Source of the DNA: Acidimicrobiales bacterium
GTDB lineage: Bacteria; Actinomycetota; Acidimicrobiia; Acidimicrobiales; Aldehydirespiratoraceae
Length of the DNA stretch: 32,731 bases
NCBI GenBank assembly: GCA_029263215.1
Contig: JAJCXY010000087.1
Location: forward strand, 1 to 32,731
Direction: 5' to 3'
This document shows positions 24,725 through 32,052 of the stretch, one piece after another. Each line of letters starts with the position of its first letter. Position 1 is the stretch's first letter. The notes beneath the pieces were generated by a model. The model saw nothing but the letters and a program-made list of their open reading frames with translations, was not told where the DNA came from and did not search any database. A program made the translations under genes and the position numbers.

Positions 24725-25978
24725 GTGCATCTAGCTCCTGAGCGAGTCCGTGGCCTTGATGGTCTGCGGGCTGTCGCTGCGTTCGCCATAGTCGTTCACC
24801 ACTCTGGGTTCTGGTCCGGCGCGACGTTCAACGGCAATTGGGGCCGGTATCTGGGCCGCCTTGATGTTGGCGTTCCGGTGTTTTTCGCGCTTTCGGGCTT
24901 CCTGCTGTTTCGGCCGATTGTTGTCTGTGTGTTGGACGACAAGCCTCTGCGCCCCGCCCTCGTGCATCTCTGGAGGCGAGCACTTCGGATCTACCCTGCG
25001 TTCTGGGTTGCGATATTTCTGATCGTCGTCTTCACCACGGAACACTTTCGCGGCGCTGCGGGTGGGGTGGTGACGAGCCTGCTCGTGCACATCTACTGGC
25101 CTGGCCAGACCTTGGGTCCGATGCCGCAGGCCTGGAGCCTCGCCACCGAGGTGAGTTTCTACGCGGCTCTCCCGGTGATGGCTCGTGTGGCGCGGCCCTT
25201 GCTCAGCGACCGCACGAGAGAGAGGCGACGCAATGCCCTGTATATGTTCATATGCCTCGGGGCGCTGGCCAGCGTTGCTTTCCGAGTGGTTGTTCTCAAC
25301 ATCGAGAGTCGATGGACGGCCTCGGCGGCCTTGTGGCTACCGGGCACGTTCGACTACTTCGCGGTTGGGATGACGCTCGCGGTGGCCCGCGAGGGTCATG
25401 CGGCGGGTTCGCGGGTGAGGGAGAAGCTGGAGCACCTTGGTGGGCCCGCGGGACTTTGGTGGCTCGCTGCGGCCTTGCTGTTTCATGTGGTCTCTCAGCA
25501 CATGGGTCTGGCCCTCGGGCTCGAGTTTGCTTCGTGGCCCCGTGAGGTTGGTCGACAGTTTGTCTACGCAGCAATCGGCTTCTGCCTGCTGTACCCGCTC
25601 ATCTTCGGTGGGGAGAGACGATCGCAGCTTCGTCGGCTGCTCCGGAGCCGCGTCATGGAGTGGCTCGGGCTCATCTCATACTCGGTCTACCTCTGGCACA
25701 TGGTGTTCATTGTTCACCCGTGGGGTCCGCTCGACCAGCTTGTGCGAGGGATCGTCGACCAGCGTTTCTGGGCCGTTCTGATCGTGGCTGTCATTCCCAC
25801 CGTCGTGGTCGCGGCCATCAGCTACTACCTGGTCGAGCGTCGGGCTATGGGGTTGCAGGCGTCGCTTCGCCGCCCCGTCGTGGATCCCACGCGGGGCGAG
25901 ATGCTGGTGAAGAGGCTTGCCGGGAGCGCCCGTAGTGCGTCGTATCGAATGCGTAGCATCGACGATCAGGCAGGCTGA
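24725..25978 (+). CDS. Acyltransferase 3 family membrane protein (OafA/YrhL-like)
   Basis: 417-aa polytopic O-acyltransferase that moves acetyl or other acyl groups onto envelope glycans or lipids. Family signs: RGLDGLRAVAAFAIVVHHSG with H25/H26, VGVPVFFALSGFLLFRP at 49-64, RRALRIYPAFW at 84-94 and late YSVYLWHM. About ten hydrophobic segments; no SGNH domain is attached. GTG 24725 is the likely start; CAATAT at 24711-24716 lies 8 nt upstream. Third codon positions carry more T and A at the 5' end than in neighbours, a weak hint of transfer. It overlaps the convergent GNAT-like gene by 13 nt. Confidence 0.85.
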   Translation: MHLAPERVRGLDGLRAVAAFAIVVHHSGFWSGATFNGNWGRYLGRLDVGVPVFFALSGFLLFRPIVVCVLDDKPLRPALVHLWRRALRIYPAFWVAIFLIVVFTTEHFRGAAGGVVTSLLVHIYWPGQTLGPMPQAWSLATEVSFYAALPVMARVARPLLSDRTRERRRNALYMFICLGALASVAFRVVVLNIESRWTASAALWLPGTFDYFAVGMTLAVAREGHAAGSRVREKLEHLGGPAGLWWLAAALLFHVVSQHMGLALGLEFASWPREVGRQFVYAAIGFCLLYPLIFGGERRSQLRRLLRSRVMEWLGLISYSVYLWHMVFIVHPWGPLDQLVRGIVDQRFWAVLIVAVIPTVVVAAISYYLVERRAMGLQASLRRPVVDPTRGEMLVKRLAGSARSASYRMRSIDDQAG

Positions 25979-26508
25979 GCATCGAGCAGTTCGAAGGTGC
26001 CGATCGTGAGCTCGACCCGATCGGCGAGCGGGTCGAGTCGGTCGGCGATCAAATCGACGGGTGCGCGCTGCAGGCGACGAGGGACGCTGAACCCTCTCAC
26101 CCGTACTGATTCGTTGAAACCCACATAGGTCGCGAACCCGGCCCGATGCCAGTGGATGGCCGTCCGGATGGCTCTGGTGGCATCAGTCGGCGCGATCCCC
26201 ACGCTGAGCGGGAAGATCTTGACAACCACACACGACGGGATCGGTCCCATCGTCGACCTGGTGGTGATCAGGGCGAGGTCGTCGGCGATATGGACCGTGT
26301 AGGTGGTGTCTCGCTGCGCGAGGCGCCAACGGAGGAACTCCGGGGTGTAGTCGGTGGACCATCCGGTCACCGCGTGGCGGTCGACCGTTGCCGCGAGATC
26401 TGTGAATTCCTCGGAGTCGAGCCAGGTGGCGTCGATGTTGACGTGTTGCATCCGCCGGCGCCGCCGACCCAGGGTCGAGACGACACGCATCGGCAGCGGG
26501 CGGATCAT
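25966..26508 (-). pseudogene. GNAT-like protein, probably 5'-truncated
   Basis: 180 aa from ATG 26508. The segment WSTDYTPEFLRWRLAQRDTTYTVHIADDLALITTR resembles the C-terminal half of two-part actinobacterial GNAT proteins (a DYLRWRY-type motif). The expected N-terminal acetyl-CoA-binding half is absent. The same frame stays open upstream without a start to about 26609 and reads protein-like (SDGSWTLAPVAPSRPSLGRM), until it meets the end of the preceding gene. That pattern suggests a gene that has lost its 5' half. A functional short protein from ATG 26508 cannot be excluded, but no ribosome binding site is evident there. Confidence 0.5.
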
Positions 26509-26603
26509 TCGCCCGAGCGACGGCCGTGATGGCGCGACCGGGGCCAGGGTCCAGGATCCGTCGGATCGTTCTCCGGCCGGACCTCGATAGCGCTGATGTG
26601 GGC

Positions 26604-27131
26604 TCAGCGGCGTAGCGACGCGATCGGATCGACGCTGGGTCTGAACGTTCCGCCGGCGATCGTGATCGGGGTGAGGAGATCGACCACTTCACCCGTGCTC
26701 AGGAGGGCGGTGAGCTTGCCGCCACCATCGCGGCCGATCTGATCGACTCGGGCCCACGCACCGTCGCGGTGGATCCAGTTGCCGGCCTGGACAAGTTCGG
26801 GCGGGAGTACGGCGCCGGGACGGATCTCCACGCCGGCTGATGCGGTGTGGAGCCGAACCAGGCGCACTGCGGGCAACAGCAAGGACAGGCCGACAGTGAC
26901 GAGACCGAATCCGACGGCTGCTTCCACGAATGATTCACCCCGCATGGCCGAGACGATGAGGCTCATACCGATGCCGACCGTGGCCGCGGCGAGGACCATC
27001 ACCAGCACGGTGGAGGTCTTGTCGCGAGCATCGACACTGGAGCGCTGGTCGAGGTCGACGAGTCGGCCGCTCGTGGCGTACTCCAACAGTTGTTCGGTTG
27101 CGTCCTGGGGACGCTCTTCGATCCAGGCCAT
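26604..27131 (-). CDS. Two-helix membrane protein of unknown family, copy A
   Basis: 175 aa. Short N-terminal cytoplasmic helix (ATEQLLEYATSGRLVDL), two membrane helices at about 41-64 and 69-92, then a soluble C-terminal domain with the pattern GNWIHRDGAWARVDQIG and TALLSTGEVVDLLTPITIAGGTF. The same architecture and motifs recur in the next gene upstream (27209-27730), so the two are tandem paralogs. I recognise no named family. The C-terminal domain looks like a small beta barrel that might bind a ligand; that is a guess. A GTCACC-AA-GGTGAC palindrome lies 30 nt upstream. No good ribosome binding site. Confidence 0.65.
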   Translation of the reverse strand: MAWIEERPQDATEQLLEYATSGRLVDLDQRSSVDARDKTSTVLVMVLAAATVGIGMSLIVSAMRGESFVEAAVGFGLVTVGLSLLLPAVRLVRLHTASAGVEIRPGAVLPPELVQAGNWIHRDGAWARVDQIGRDGGGKLTALLSTGEVVDLLTPITIAGGTFRPSVDPIASLRR

Positions 27132-27160
27132 CTTATTCTCGCGCTAGGTGGGTCAATTGC

Positions 27161-27174
27161 GTCACCAAGGTGAC
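27161..27174. promoter_or_regulatory. Palindrome GTCACC-AA-GGTGAC upstream of copy A
   Basis: Perfect 6-bp arms with a 2-bp centre, 30-43 nt upstream of the ATG at 27131 and in the 77-bp spacer between the two paralogs. Position and symmetry suit an operator for a dimeric regulator; no regulator gene is adjacent. Confidence 0.3.
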
Positions 27175-27208
27175 ACAACAAGAACGCCGCGTCCAGAGTC
27201 GGTGGACC

Positions 27209-27730
27209 CTATCGACCCGGCCCATCGTGACTCTCGCTCGGACTGAATGGTCCACCGGCGACGGTTATGGGGTGGGACAGTTCGATTACCGCGCCGGTGC
27301 TCAAGAGGGCGGTGACGCAGCCGTTGTGGCCGTGGCCGGCCTCATCGACGCGCACCCAGGCGTCGTCTTGTTGGATCCAGTTGCCGGGCTTGACGCTCCG
27401 GGGTGCCACAACCGCGGCGGCTCGGATATCGACGGTTGTCTCGGGTTCGTTGTGTTGGCGCAGGGCCGAGAGGGCGGGCAAGAGCATTGCAAGGCTGGCC
27501 AGGGTGGCTCCGCCGCCCATGGCGACCACAACGGGCCGGCCTGCATCGAGTCCGGCGACCAGGATGGCGATTCCCAGGCCGATCATCGCGCTCGCAACCA
27601 CCACGATCGGCAGGGGCGACATGTCGGTGTAGTCGGAGCGTGAATGGAGCCGGGTGACGAGGCGGCCACGCTCGGCGAATTCGAGTAGTTGGCTGGTGGC
27701 GTCGAACTGGCTGTGGTCAACGAGGGCCAT
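27209..27730 (-). CDS. Two-helix membrane protein of unknown family, copy B
   Basis: 173 aa from ATG 27730, which has GAGGAGG 5 nt upstream (an ATG at 27751 is out of reach of it). Layout as in copy A: ATSQLLEFAERGRLV, two membrane helices at about 40-61 and 65-87, then GNWIQQDDAWVRVDEAG and TALLSTGAVIELSHPITVAGGPF. The two copies share the C-terminal signature GNWI-x2-D-x-AW-x-RVD and STG-x-V-x2-L-x2-PIT-x-AGG, but diverge in the membrane part, so the duplication is old. It lies downstream of the ferredoxin gene, past that gene's terminator. Confidence 0.7.
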   Translation of the reverse strand: MALVDHSQFDATSQLLEFAERGRLVTRLHSRSDYTDMSPLPIVVVASAMIGLGIAILVAGLDAGRPVVVAMGGGATLASLAMLLPALSALRQHNEPETTVDIRAAAVVAPRSVKPGNWIQQDDAWVRVDEAGHGHNGCVTALLSTGAVIELSHPITVAGGPFSPSESHDGPGR

Positions 27731-27748
27731 CGGAGCCTCCTCGGATGC

Positions 27749-27794
27749 CAAAAAGCGGCGATGCCCCAGGGAGGTGGGGTCCCTGGGGCATCGC
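27749..27794 (-). terminator. Rho-independent terminator of the ferredoxin gene
   Basis: Minus strand: 15-bp perfect stem (27794-27780 with 27772-27758), 7-nt loop, then CGCTTTTTG. It starts 24 nt after the ferredoxin stop codon and is the only textbook intrinsic terminator I find in the window. It separates the ferredoxin gene from paralog copy B. Confidence 0.85.
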
Positions 27795-27817
27795 GCGATT
27801 GGGGTGATCGGTCATCA

Positions 27818-28039
27818 CTACGCCGCGACGTAGATGCAGTCTTGGGGGCAGTCCTCGGCGGCGTCGAGTACGGACTCGAGCATCTCGTCGGACACGTTTG
27901 CCGGGTCGTTGGAGCCGAAACGATGGCCGGCCACGGTGATGTAGGCGAGGCTGTCGGACTCCAGGGTGAATATCTCGGGGCAGGCGTCGACACATACTCC
28001 GACACCACTGCACTCGGCGTGATCGATCCAGACCCGCAT
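27818..28039 (-). CDS. Single-cluster ferredoxin, [3Fe-4S] type
   Basis: 73 aa. Cysteines C10, C16, C20 and C64, C68 in CSGVGVCVDACPEIF and CPQDCI. Compared with single-cluster archaeal/actinobacterial ferredoxins, the second ligand position (13) is Val, which favours a [3Fe-4S] cluster held by C10, C16 and C64. Actinobacterial proteins of this kind often feed electrons to cytochromes P450 or other oxidoreductases; none is adjacent, but a flavin/heme membrane module lies 1 kb away under the same type of promoter. The ATG at 28039 has a strong AAGGGGGAAAG ribosome binding site. Expected leader about 34 nt from the CCAAACC-N17-CGTGT promoter; ends at an intrinsic terminator. Confidence 0.93.
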   Translation of the reverse strand: MRVWIDHAECSGVGVCVDACPEIFTLESDSLAYITVAGHRFGSNDPANVSDEMLESVLDAAEDCPQDCIYVAA

Positions 28040-28079
28040 TGCGACTTTCCCCCTTGTTCAAACCCTTGTTGTGATTGCG

Positions 28080-28108
28080 ACACGGTCCTGGAGACCTAGG
28101 AGGTTTGG
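28080..28108 (-). promoter_or_regulatory. ECF-like promoter of the ferredoxin gene
   Basis: Minus strand: CCAAACC at 28108-28102, 17-nt spacer, CGTGT at 28084-28080. An A/T run (AAAAAATTT) lies 9 nt upstream of the -35 element and could act as an UP element. One of four sites with identical spacing at this end of the window. Confidence 0.65.
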
Positions 28109-28131
28109 CCTACGCGCAAATTTTTTCCGGG

Positions 28132-28761
28132 TCAGATCGGGGCGGTGATGGTTGTGAGATCGCTCGCGGGGCTGAGAGTGGTGCGCCCGGTGAGCCCGTC
28201 GGCTATGGCCACGAGCTCTACGGATGGTCCCAGGATGCTGACTTCGGCGGTGACCCAGTCGACGTTGAGGCCGAGTGCCGCGCCGGGGTAGGTGATGGTC
28301 AGAACGCCCTCGAAGAAGGTGACCTCGGTGACCGCGAGCAGGGAAGCGAGCGGGTCCTGGCTGGCGGGGGCGCCGGCCGCCGGCACCCAAGCTCCACTGC
28401 CGGTACGGGTCCAGAATTCGAGGCCAACGCCGATCACGTCGATGGTGTTGGCGGCGACGGTGGCGGTGCTCGTGGTATTGCCATCCACGTTTCGGCCGAC
28501 CAGTTGGCTCACTGCGGCGCCCTGAGCTTCCACAGTGGTGGTGAACTCGTAGCGGCCGTTGAGAGCCCGGAGCGCCTGGTCGAATTGGTCGGCCATGACA
28601 ACTGCCGTCTCGGCCGGGTCGGCGGCATCGGGCTGAGGCCCGGCTAGCGGGGCCTCGTCATCGCTTCCCCCACACGACGACAGGATCAGTGAGACGGCGA
28701 GCAGGGCAAGACCGAACCTGGCGCGGTTCGGCCTCGTGGGATTGGGGGAGGAGGAATGCAT
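28132..28761 (-). CDS. Lipoprotein of unknown function
   Basis: 209 aa from ATG 28761 (GTG 28770 is an alternative). Basic N-terminus, hydrophobic helix and lipobox LSSC at about residue 30, so it is anchored outside the membrane. The mature part begins with an acidic linker and continues with beta-rich sequence: RYEFTTTVEAQG, LEFWTRTGSGAWV, VTFFEGVLTITYPGAALGLNVDW. The alternation is reminiscent of LppX/LprG or LolA-like folds, but I cannot assign it. It faces the redox operon across 227 bp and has the same promoter signature. The ferredoxin gene lies 92 nt downstream, with its own promoter. Confidence 0.75.
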   Translation of the reverse strand: MHSSSPNPTRPNRARFGLALLAVSLILSSCGGSDDEAPLAGPQPDAADPAETAVVMADQFDQALRALNGRYEFTTTVEAQGAAVSQLVGRNVDGNTTSTATVAANTIDVIGVGLEFWTRTGSGAWVPAAGAPASQDPLASLLAVTEVTFFEGVLTITYPGAALGLNVDWVTAEVSILGPSVELVAIADGLTGRTTLSPASDLTTITAPI

Positions 28762-28807
28762 GGTCACCACATTGTTGACGAAACGACGCCGCCCAGCGCT
28801 GTCGGGG

Positions 28808-28836
28808 AGACGTCGCCGATCGATGCGAGGGTTTGG
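28808..28836 (-). promoter_or_regulatory. ECF-like promoter of the lipoprotein gene
   Basis: Minus strand: CCAAACC at 28836-28830, 17-nt spacer, CGTCT at 28812-28808. Predicted leader about 40 nt to ATG 28761. Confidence 0.55.
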
Positions 28837-28871
28837 TGTGCTTCAGAATCTCACCGAGGGTGACGATGATC

Positions 28872-28922
28872 GTTTGGACAGGGCCGTTCGGTCCGGGCAA
28901 TTTTTCCTAGATTTGTCCAAAC
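28872..28922. promoter_or_regulatory. Spaced inverted repeat GTTTGGACA / TGTCCAAAC overlapping the operon promoter
   Basis: Perfect 9-bp arms at 28872-28880 and 28914-28922, 42 bp centre to centre (four helical turns). The right arm overlaps the -35 element CCAAACC. The placement suggests a binding site for a regulator that touches both arms, or simply two opposed -35-like elements. Confidence 0.45.
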
Positions 28923-28945
28923 CCAAGTCCCTGTTGTTGTCGTGT
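28917..28945 (+). promoter_or_regulatory. ECF-like promoter of the redox operon
   Basis: CCAAACC at 28917-28923, 17-nt spacer, CGTGT at 28941-28945; start of transcription expected near 28952, leader about 37 nt. An AATTTTT run lies 11 nt upstream of the -35 element, as a similar run does at the ferredoxin promoter. Confidence 0.65.
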
Positions 28946-28988
28946 TGGGTGTGCGTCGGGCGTGACGCTGGCCGTTTGGGAAGAGGAT

Positions 28989-29444
28989 ATGAACGCACTC
29001 GAGGTGAAGAACGATAATTCGATCTCGCTCAGTGTGGTCGACCTCACTTCCCATGGATGCAGCCCATCTGTATCGATCATGGTTGATTCAGAGTGGTATG
29101 TGGCCAGCGGTGGCGAGGCTCTCGCCGCGCTCCTCGATATGGATGTCTCCGATATCCATCACGCACCCGTCGGTGTGTTCATTCACCCCGACGACATCAC
29201 GCATTCGCCTCTGGAACTAGGGCGTACGGGTGATGGAGCAATACTCAGGTTCCTGCACCGGACACATGGCTATGTCCGGATTCAGGTGGCGGTGTCGCAG
29301 TCGCGGTATCTCCACGATTGCTGGAACCTGCAGCTCCGGGCCGTCGATGCCGACGTTCTGGAGCTGACGCGTGGAGGGAAGGGCTCTTGCCCAACAGCGC
29401 AGCAGGGCGAACTTCGATCGACAGAAGATCTGTCGGTCCTCTGA
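28989..29444 (+). CDS. PAS-fold-like small protein, first gene of the redox operon
   Basis: 151 aa, no signal peptide or membrane helix. Residues about 28-120 have PAS-like order: SIMVDSEWYVASGGEALAALLDM, then FIHPDDI at 64-70 (the HPDD turn typical of PAS_3), then RTHGYVRIQVAVSQS and LQLRAVDAD. No kinase, cyclase or DNA-binding domain is attached, so it would be a lone sensor. PAS assignment is by pattern only. The start ATG 28989 has a GGAAGAGGA stretch just upstream; an ATG at 28962 lies nearer the predicted transcript start but lacks such a site. The next gene begins 38 nt later. Confidence 0.6.
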   Translation: MNALEVKNDNSISLSVVDLTSHGCSPSVSIMVDSEWYVASGGEALAALLDMDVSDIHHAPVGVFIHPDDITHSPLELGRTGDGAILRFLHRTHGYVRIQVAVSQSRYLHDCWNLQLRAVDADVLELTRGGKGSCPTAQQGELRSTEDLSVL

Positions 29445-29482
29445 CCTGCCGCCCAGCGGCGCAACCCCCACCTGGAGCATCT

Positions 29483-30118
29483 GTGAAATCTCCCAAAGTA
29501 CTGGCCACATCCATCGGGCTCGTGATGGTCACCGCAACATCAGCGGTGGCCCTGAATGTCGGCATTGTCCGTGCCACGTCCGCATCAGAGGACGGATACG
29601 ACGAGACCGTCGCCCTCGCGGCCGATGGTTCGCCCCTGGTGGTCACCCTCGAGACCGATGCGTTGCCGAGCGGCGACACCACCACTTCGGAGGCCGCGGA
29701 AGCGGCGGCCACGACTGGTGCTCCGCTGGCCACCCCGGCACCGAGCGCCGTGGCCCGCTCGGTGGCACCCGGCACCGCAGCCCCCACCTCGGGCGCACCG
29801 TCCACCACCGACGCATCGCCGGCATCGGCCGTGGCGCCCGCTACCACCTACCACACCTTCCAAGCGGGTGGTGCTGGTGAGATCGTCATCGCCAACCACG
29901 GCGACTCCCTTGAGTTCTGGGCGGCTTACACCAATGGAGGCTGGGAATACCAGGTCGAGAAGGCAACTGGTCGGGAAGTAAAGATCAAGTTCCGCGGTTC
30001 CGGTGAGCTCGAGTGGAAGGCCCTTCTCAGCGGTGGCTCGATCAAGATCGAGTCGAACGCCGGAGGCGGCGGAGATGATGATGATGACGACGAGAAGGAG
30101 GACGACGACGATGACTGA
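29483..30118 (+). CDS. Exported or anchored protein with Ala/Thr/Pro stalk and poly-Asp tail
   Basis: 211 aa. Residues 1-27 form a signal peptide or anchor (KSPKVLATSIGLVMVTATSAVAL). Residues 60-122 are a low-complexity Ala/Thr/Pro/Ser stalk. Residues 123-192 form a compact beta-like domain (TFQAGGAGEIVIANHGDSLEFW, KIKFRGSGELEWKALLSGGSIKIES). The protein ends GGGG followed by 14 acidic residues with one Lys. Such a tail could bind divalent or ferric ions; no family recognised. The start GTG 29483 has GGAG about 6 nt upstream. Its end overlaps the next gene by 8 nt, and the GAT/GAC run coding the tail provides the next start codon. Confidence 0.7.
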   Translation: MKSPKVLATSIGLVMVTATSAVALNVGIVRATSASEDGYDETVALAADGSPLVVTLETDALPSGDTTTSEAAEAAATTGAPLATPAPSAVARSVAPGTAAPTSGAPSTTDASPASAVAPATTYHTFQAGGAGEIVIANHGDSLEFWAAYTNGGWEYQVEKATGREVKIKFRGSGELEWKALLSGGSIKIESNAGGGGDDDDDDEKEDDDDD

Positions 30119-31106
30119 TCACGCCGATCGCCTCGCTCGTCTCCAACTCCGCCAGGCCGCCCGTCTCGGGCAGGAGCCGCCGGAGCCCACGCCGCCGGCG
30201 CCGGTCCAACCCGTTCAGGCTGAGCCCGTGATGCAGCAGCCTCAACCGGTCGCGCCGCAGCCCCAGCCGGTGATGCAGGAGCCTCAGGCTCAGCAGTTTG
30301 TGCAGCCTCAGCCGATGGTGCAGCAGCCCCAGCCTCAGCCCCAGCAGTTCGTGCAGCAGCCTCAGCCGGTGATGCAGCAGCCCCAGCAGTTCGTGCAGCA
30401 GCCTCAGCCCCAGCAGTTCGTGCAGCAGCCTCAGCCCCAGCAGTTCGTGCTGGAGCCTCAGGCTCAGCAGTTTGTGCAGCCTCAGCCGGTGATGCAGCAG
30501 CCTCAGCCCGTGGCCCAGCCTCCGGTTGCCGCGGTGGCCCCAACGCCGGCAGTTCCCGCCAGCAGGGGCGCGGCCGGTTCCCGCGGTGCGGCAGCTGCCG
30601 GCAAGTCTGGGCGCAAGAAGCGCAACCACGCCGCCGCTTCGGCTCGCGTGCTGGTCACCGCGGTCGCCACGTCGATCTTCGTTGTCCTGATGTCGTTCAT
30701 GGGACCCTTCATCGAGGTCGAGAAGACCTCGTCGGTCTCCGCGGCCGTGGCCCCCGACGCTGCACCCCAGCCCATCGTGATCGAGATTCGTCGTGAGGCC
30801 GCTACTGCGCCGCCCGACCCCGACGCTGACCTGCCCGGTCATCTCGGCGTAACCGGGGAGCCCGCGCCCGACCTGTCGTTCCTCGAGAGCGGGGCCGATG
30901 CCACCACCACAGCGGCGCCTGTTGCCGCTGCTCCGGCGCCTGCCGCGGCAGCACCCGCCCCGGCTCCCGCCGCCGCTCCAGCGCCGGCACCTGCTCCAGC
31001 GCCGGCACCCGCTCCCGCTCCGGCCCCCACCGCGGCTCCTGCCCCGGCCCCGGCTCCTGCCCCCGCTCCGGAAGCACCGCCACCGCGCACCGAAGCCAGT
31101 GGTTGA
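30111..31106 (+). CDS. Gln/Pro-repeat membrane protein with Ala/Pro-rich outer segment
   Basis: 331 aa. Cytoplasmic N-terminus (1-170): a short helix (HADRLARLQLRQAARLG), then imperfect QQFVQQPQPVM repeats (about 40-135) and a basic patch GRKKRNH. One membrane helix at about 179-200; the basic patch before it predicts N-in, C-out. Outside: a short ordered piece (PQPIVIEIRREA; GHLGVTGEPAPDLSFLESG) and an Ala-Pro repeat stalk to the end. The shape, with flexible arms on both sides of one helix, recalls TonB-like or scaffold proteins, but there is no TonB C-terminal domain. Function unknown. It overlaps both neighbours by 8 nt (ATGACTGA, GTGGTTGA), so it is firmly part of the operon. Confidence 0.75.
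   Translation: MTDHADRLARLQLRQAARLGQEPPEPTPPAPVQPVQAEPVMQQPQPVAPQPQPVMQEPQAQQFVQPQPMVQQPQPQPQQFVQQPQPVMQQPQQFVQQPQPQQFVQQPQPQQFVLEPQAQQFVQPQPVMQQPQPVAQPPVAAVAPTPAVPASRGAAGSRGAAAAGKSGRKKRNHAAASARVLVTAVATSIFVVLMSFMGPFIEVEKTSSVSAAVAPDAAPQPIVIEIRREAATAPPDPDADLPGHLGVTGEPAPDLSFLESGADATTTAAPVAAAPAPAAAAPAPAPAAAPAPAPAPAPAPAPAPAPTAAPAPAPAPAPAPEAPPPRTEASG
30278..30488 (+). repeat. Coding tandem repeats in the Gln/Pro gene
   Basis: A 37-bp segment at 30278-30314 recurs exactly at 30452-30488. A 27-bp unit is exactly duplicated in tandem at 30396-30449. All units are multiples of three or stay in frame, so copy number can change without breaking the gene; length variation between strains is likely. Confidence 0.85.
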
Positions 31107-32052
31107 TCTCGACGCCCCCGTCGATGTCACCTTCCGTGCGATGGGTTCATCGTGTCGGATTCTGCTCGACGGGGGACCAGTCGAACTCCCTTCAACGCTT
31201 CAGGAGAGGCTCGGCCAACTCGAGCGGGCCTGGTCTCGTTTCCTCCCCGACTCCGAAGTCTCCGCTCTCAACCGGTCGGCTGGAGTTCCGGTCATCGTCG
31301 GCGCCGACACGCTTCGCCTGATCGTCCACGCCGAAGCGGCCTGGAGGTTCACCGAGGGCTGGTTCGATCCCATGATGCTCGATGCTCTCGAGGCGCTCGG
31401 CTACGACCGAGACCACCGATCACTGGCGACGGTGGATCCTTCGGCGCCGTGGACGACCCCCCGGCCTGCCGACGCGCCCGAACGTCGCTCACCGATGGTC
31501 GATCTCGAGATCGACGAGCCCCTCCATCTCGTTGTCCTTCCTGTCGGCTGTAGGTTCGACCCCGGTGGCCTCGGCAAGGGCCTCGCCGCCGACATGCTTG
31601 TCGACCTGGCGATGGAATCTGGCGCCGACGGGGTACTGGTCGACCTGGGCGGAGATCTGAGGGTGGGCGGCAGGTGGTTCGGCAATCCGGTGTGGCCTGC
31701 GCTGGTTGCTCATCCGGTGGAACCGCAACGTGATCTGGCGGAATTGCGCATCGCCGGGGGTGCTCTGGCCACCAGTAGCCGGTTACGAAGGCGCTGGACC
31801 CATGGCGAAGGTGTCGTGCATCACCTGCTCGATCCCCACACCGAGCAGCCGAGCACCACCGAGCTCATGGCGGTCACGGTGCATGCGGGTACGGCCTGGT
31901 ACGGCGAGGCGGTGGCCAAGGCGTGCCTGCTGGCGGGACCAACCGAGGGCGGCGAACTCATCAAGAATTCGAAGACAGCGGCGATCTTGTATGGAGAAGA
32001 CGGCGATGTGACGGTCGTCGGAAACCTGGAAATCGAAAGACTGGAACCATGA
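31099..32052 (+). CDS. apbE: FAD:protein FMN transferase (ApbE)
   Basis: 317 aa. It links FMN covalently to Thr/Ser of target redox proteins, using FAD. Signature parts: FRAMGSSCRILL, SRFLPDSEVSALNRSAG, FDPMMLDALEALGYD, DPGGLGKGLAADMLVDLAMESGADGVLVDLGGDLRV, LATSSRLRRRW, HHLLDPHTEQPS and the late AVTVHAGTAWYGEAVAKACLLAG. No signal peptide or lipobox is seen, so flavinylation may happen in the cytoplasm. GTG 31099 overlaps the upstream stop by 8 nt; the stop overlaps the cytochrome gene (ATGA). Its substrate is not in the window; an FMN-binding protein encoded just beyond the right edge would fit. Confidence 0.92.
   Translation: MVDLDAPVDVTFRAMGSSCRILLDGGPVELPSTLQERLGQLERAWSRFLPDSEVSALNRSAGVPVIVGADTLRLIVHAEAAWRFTEGWFDPMMLDALEALGYDRDHRSLATVDPSAPWTTPRPADAPERRSPMVDLEIDEPLHLVVLPVGCRFDPGGLGKGLAADMLVDLAMESGADGVLVDLGGDLRVGGRWFGNPVWPALVAHPVEPQRDLAELRIAGGALATSSRLRRRWTHGEGVVHHLLDPHTEQPSTTELMAVTVHAGTAWYGEAVAKACLLAGPTEGGELIKNSKTAAILYGEDGDVTVVGNLEIERLEP

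Noticed and set aside
30220..30510. Regular direct repeats suggestive of an array
   Set aside because: The repeats are in frame, coding and without unique spacers; this is not a CRISPR.
30042..31130. Long minus-strand Gly/Arg- and Leu-rich frames over the Gln/Pro and Ala/Pro repeats
   Set aside because: They are complements of low-complexity repeats. The plus-strand frame overlaps its neighbours in an operon manner and has a clear membrane helix.
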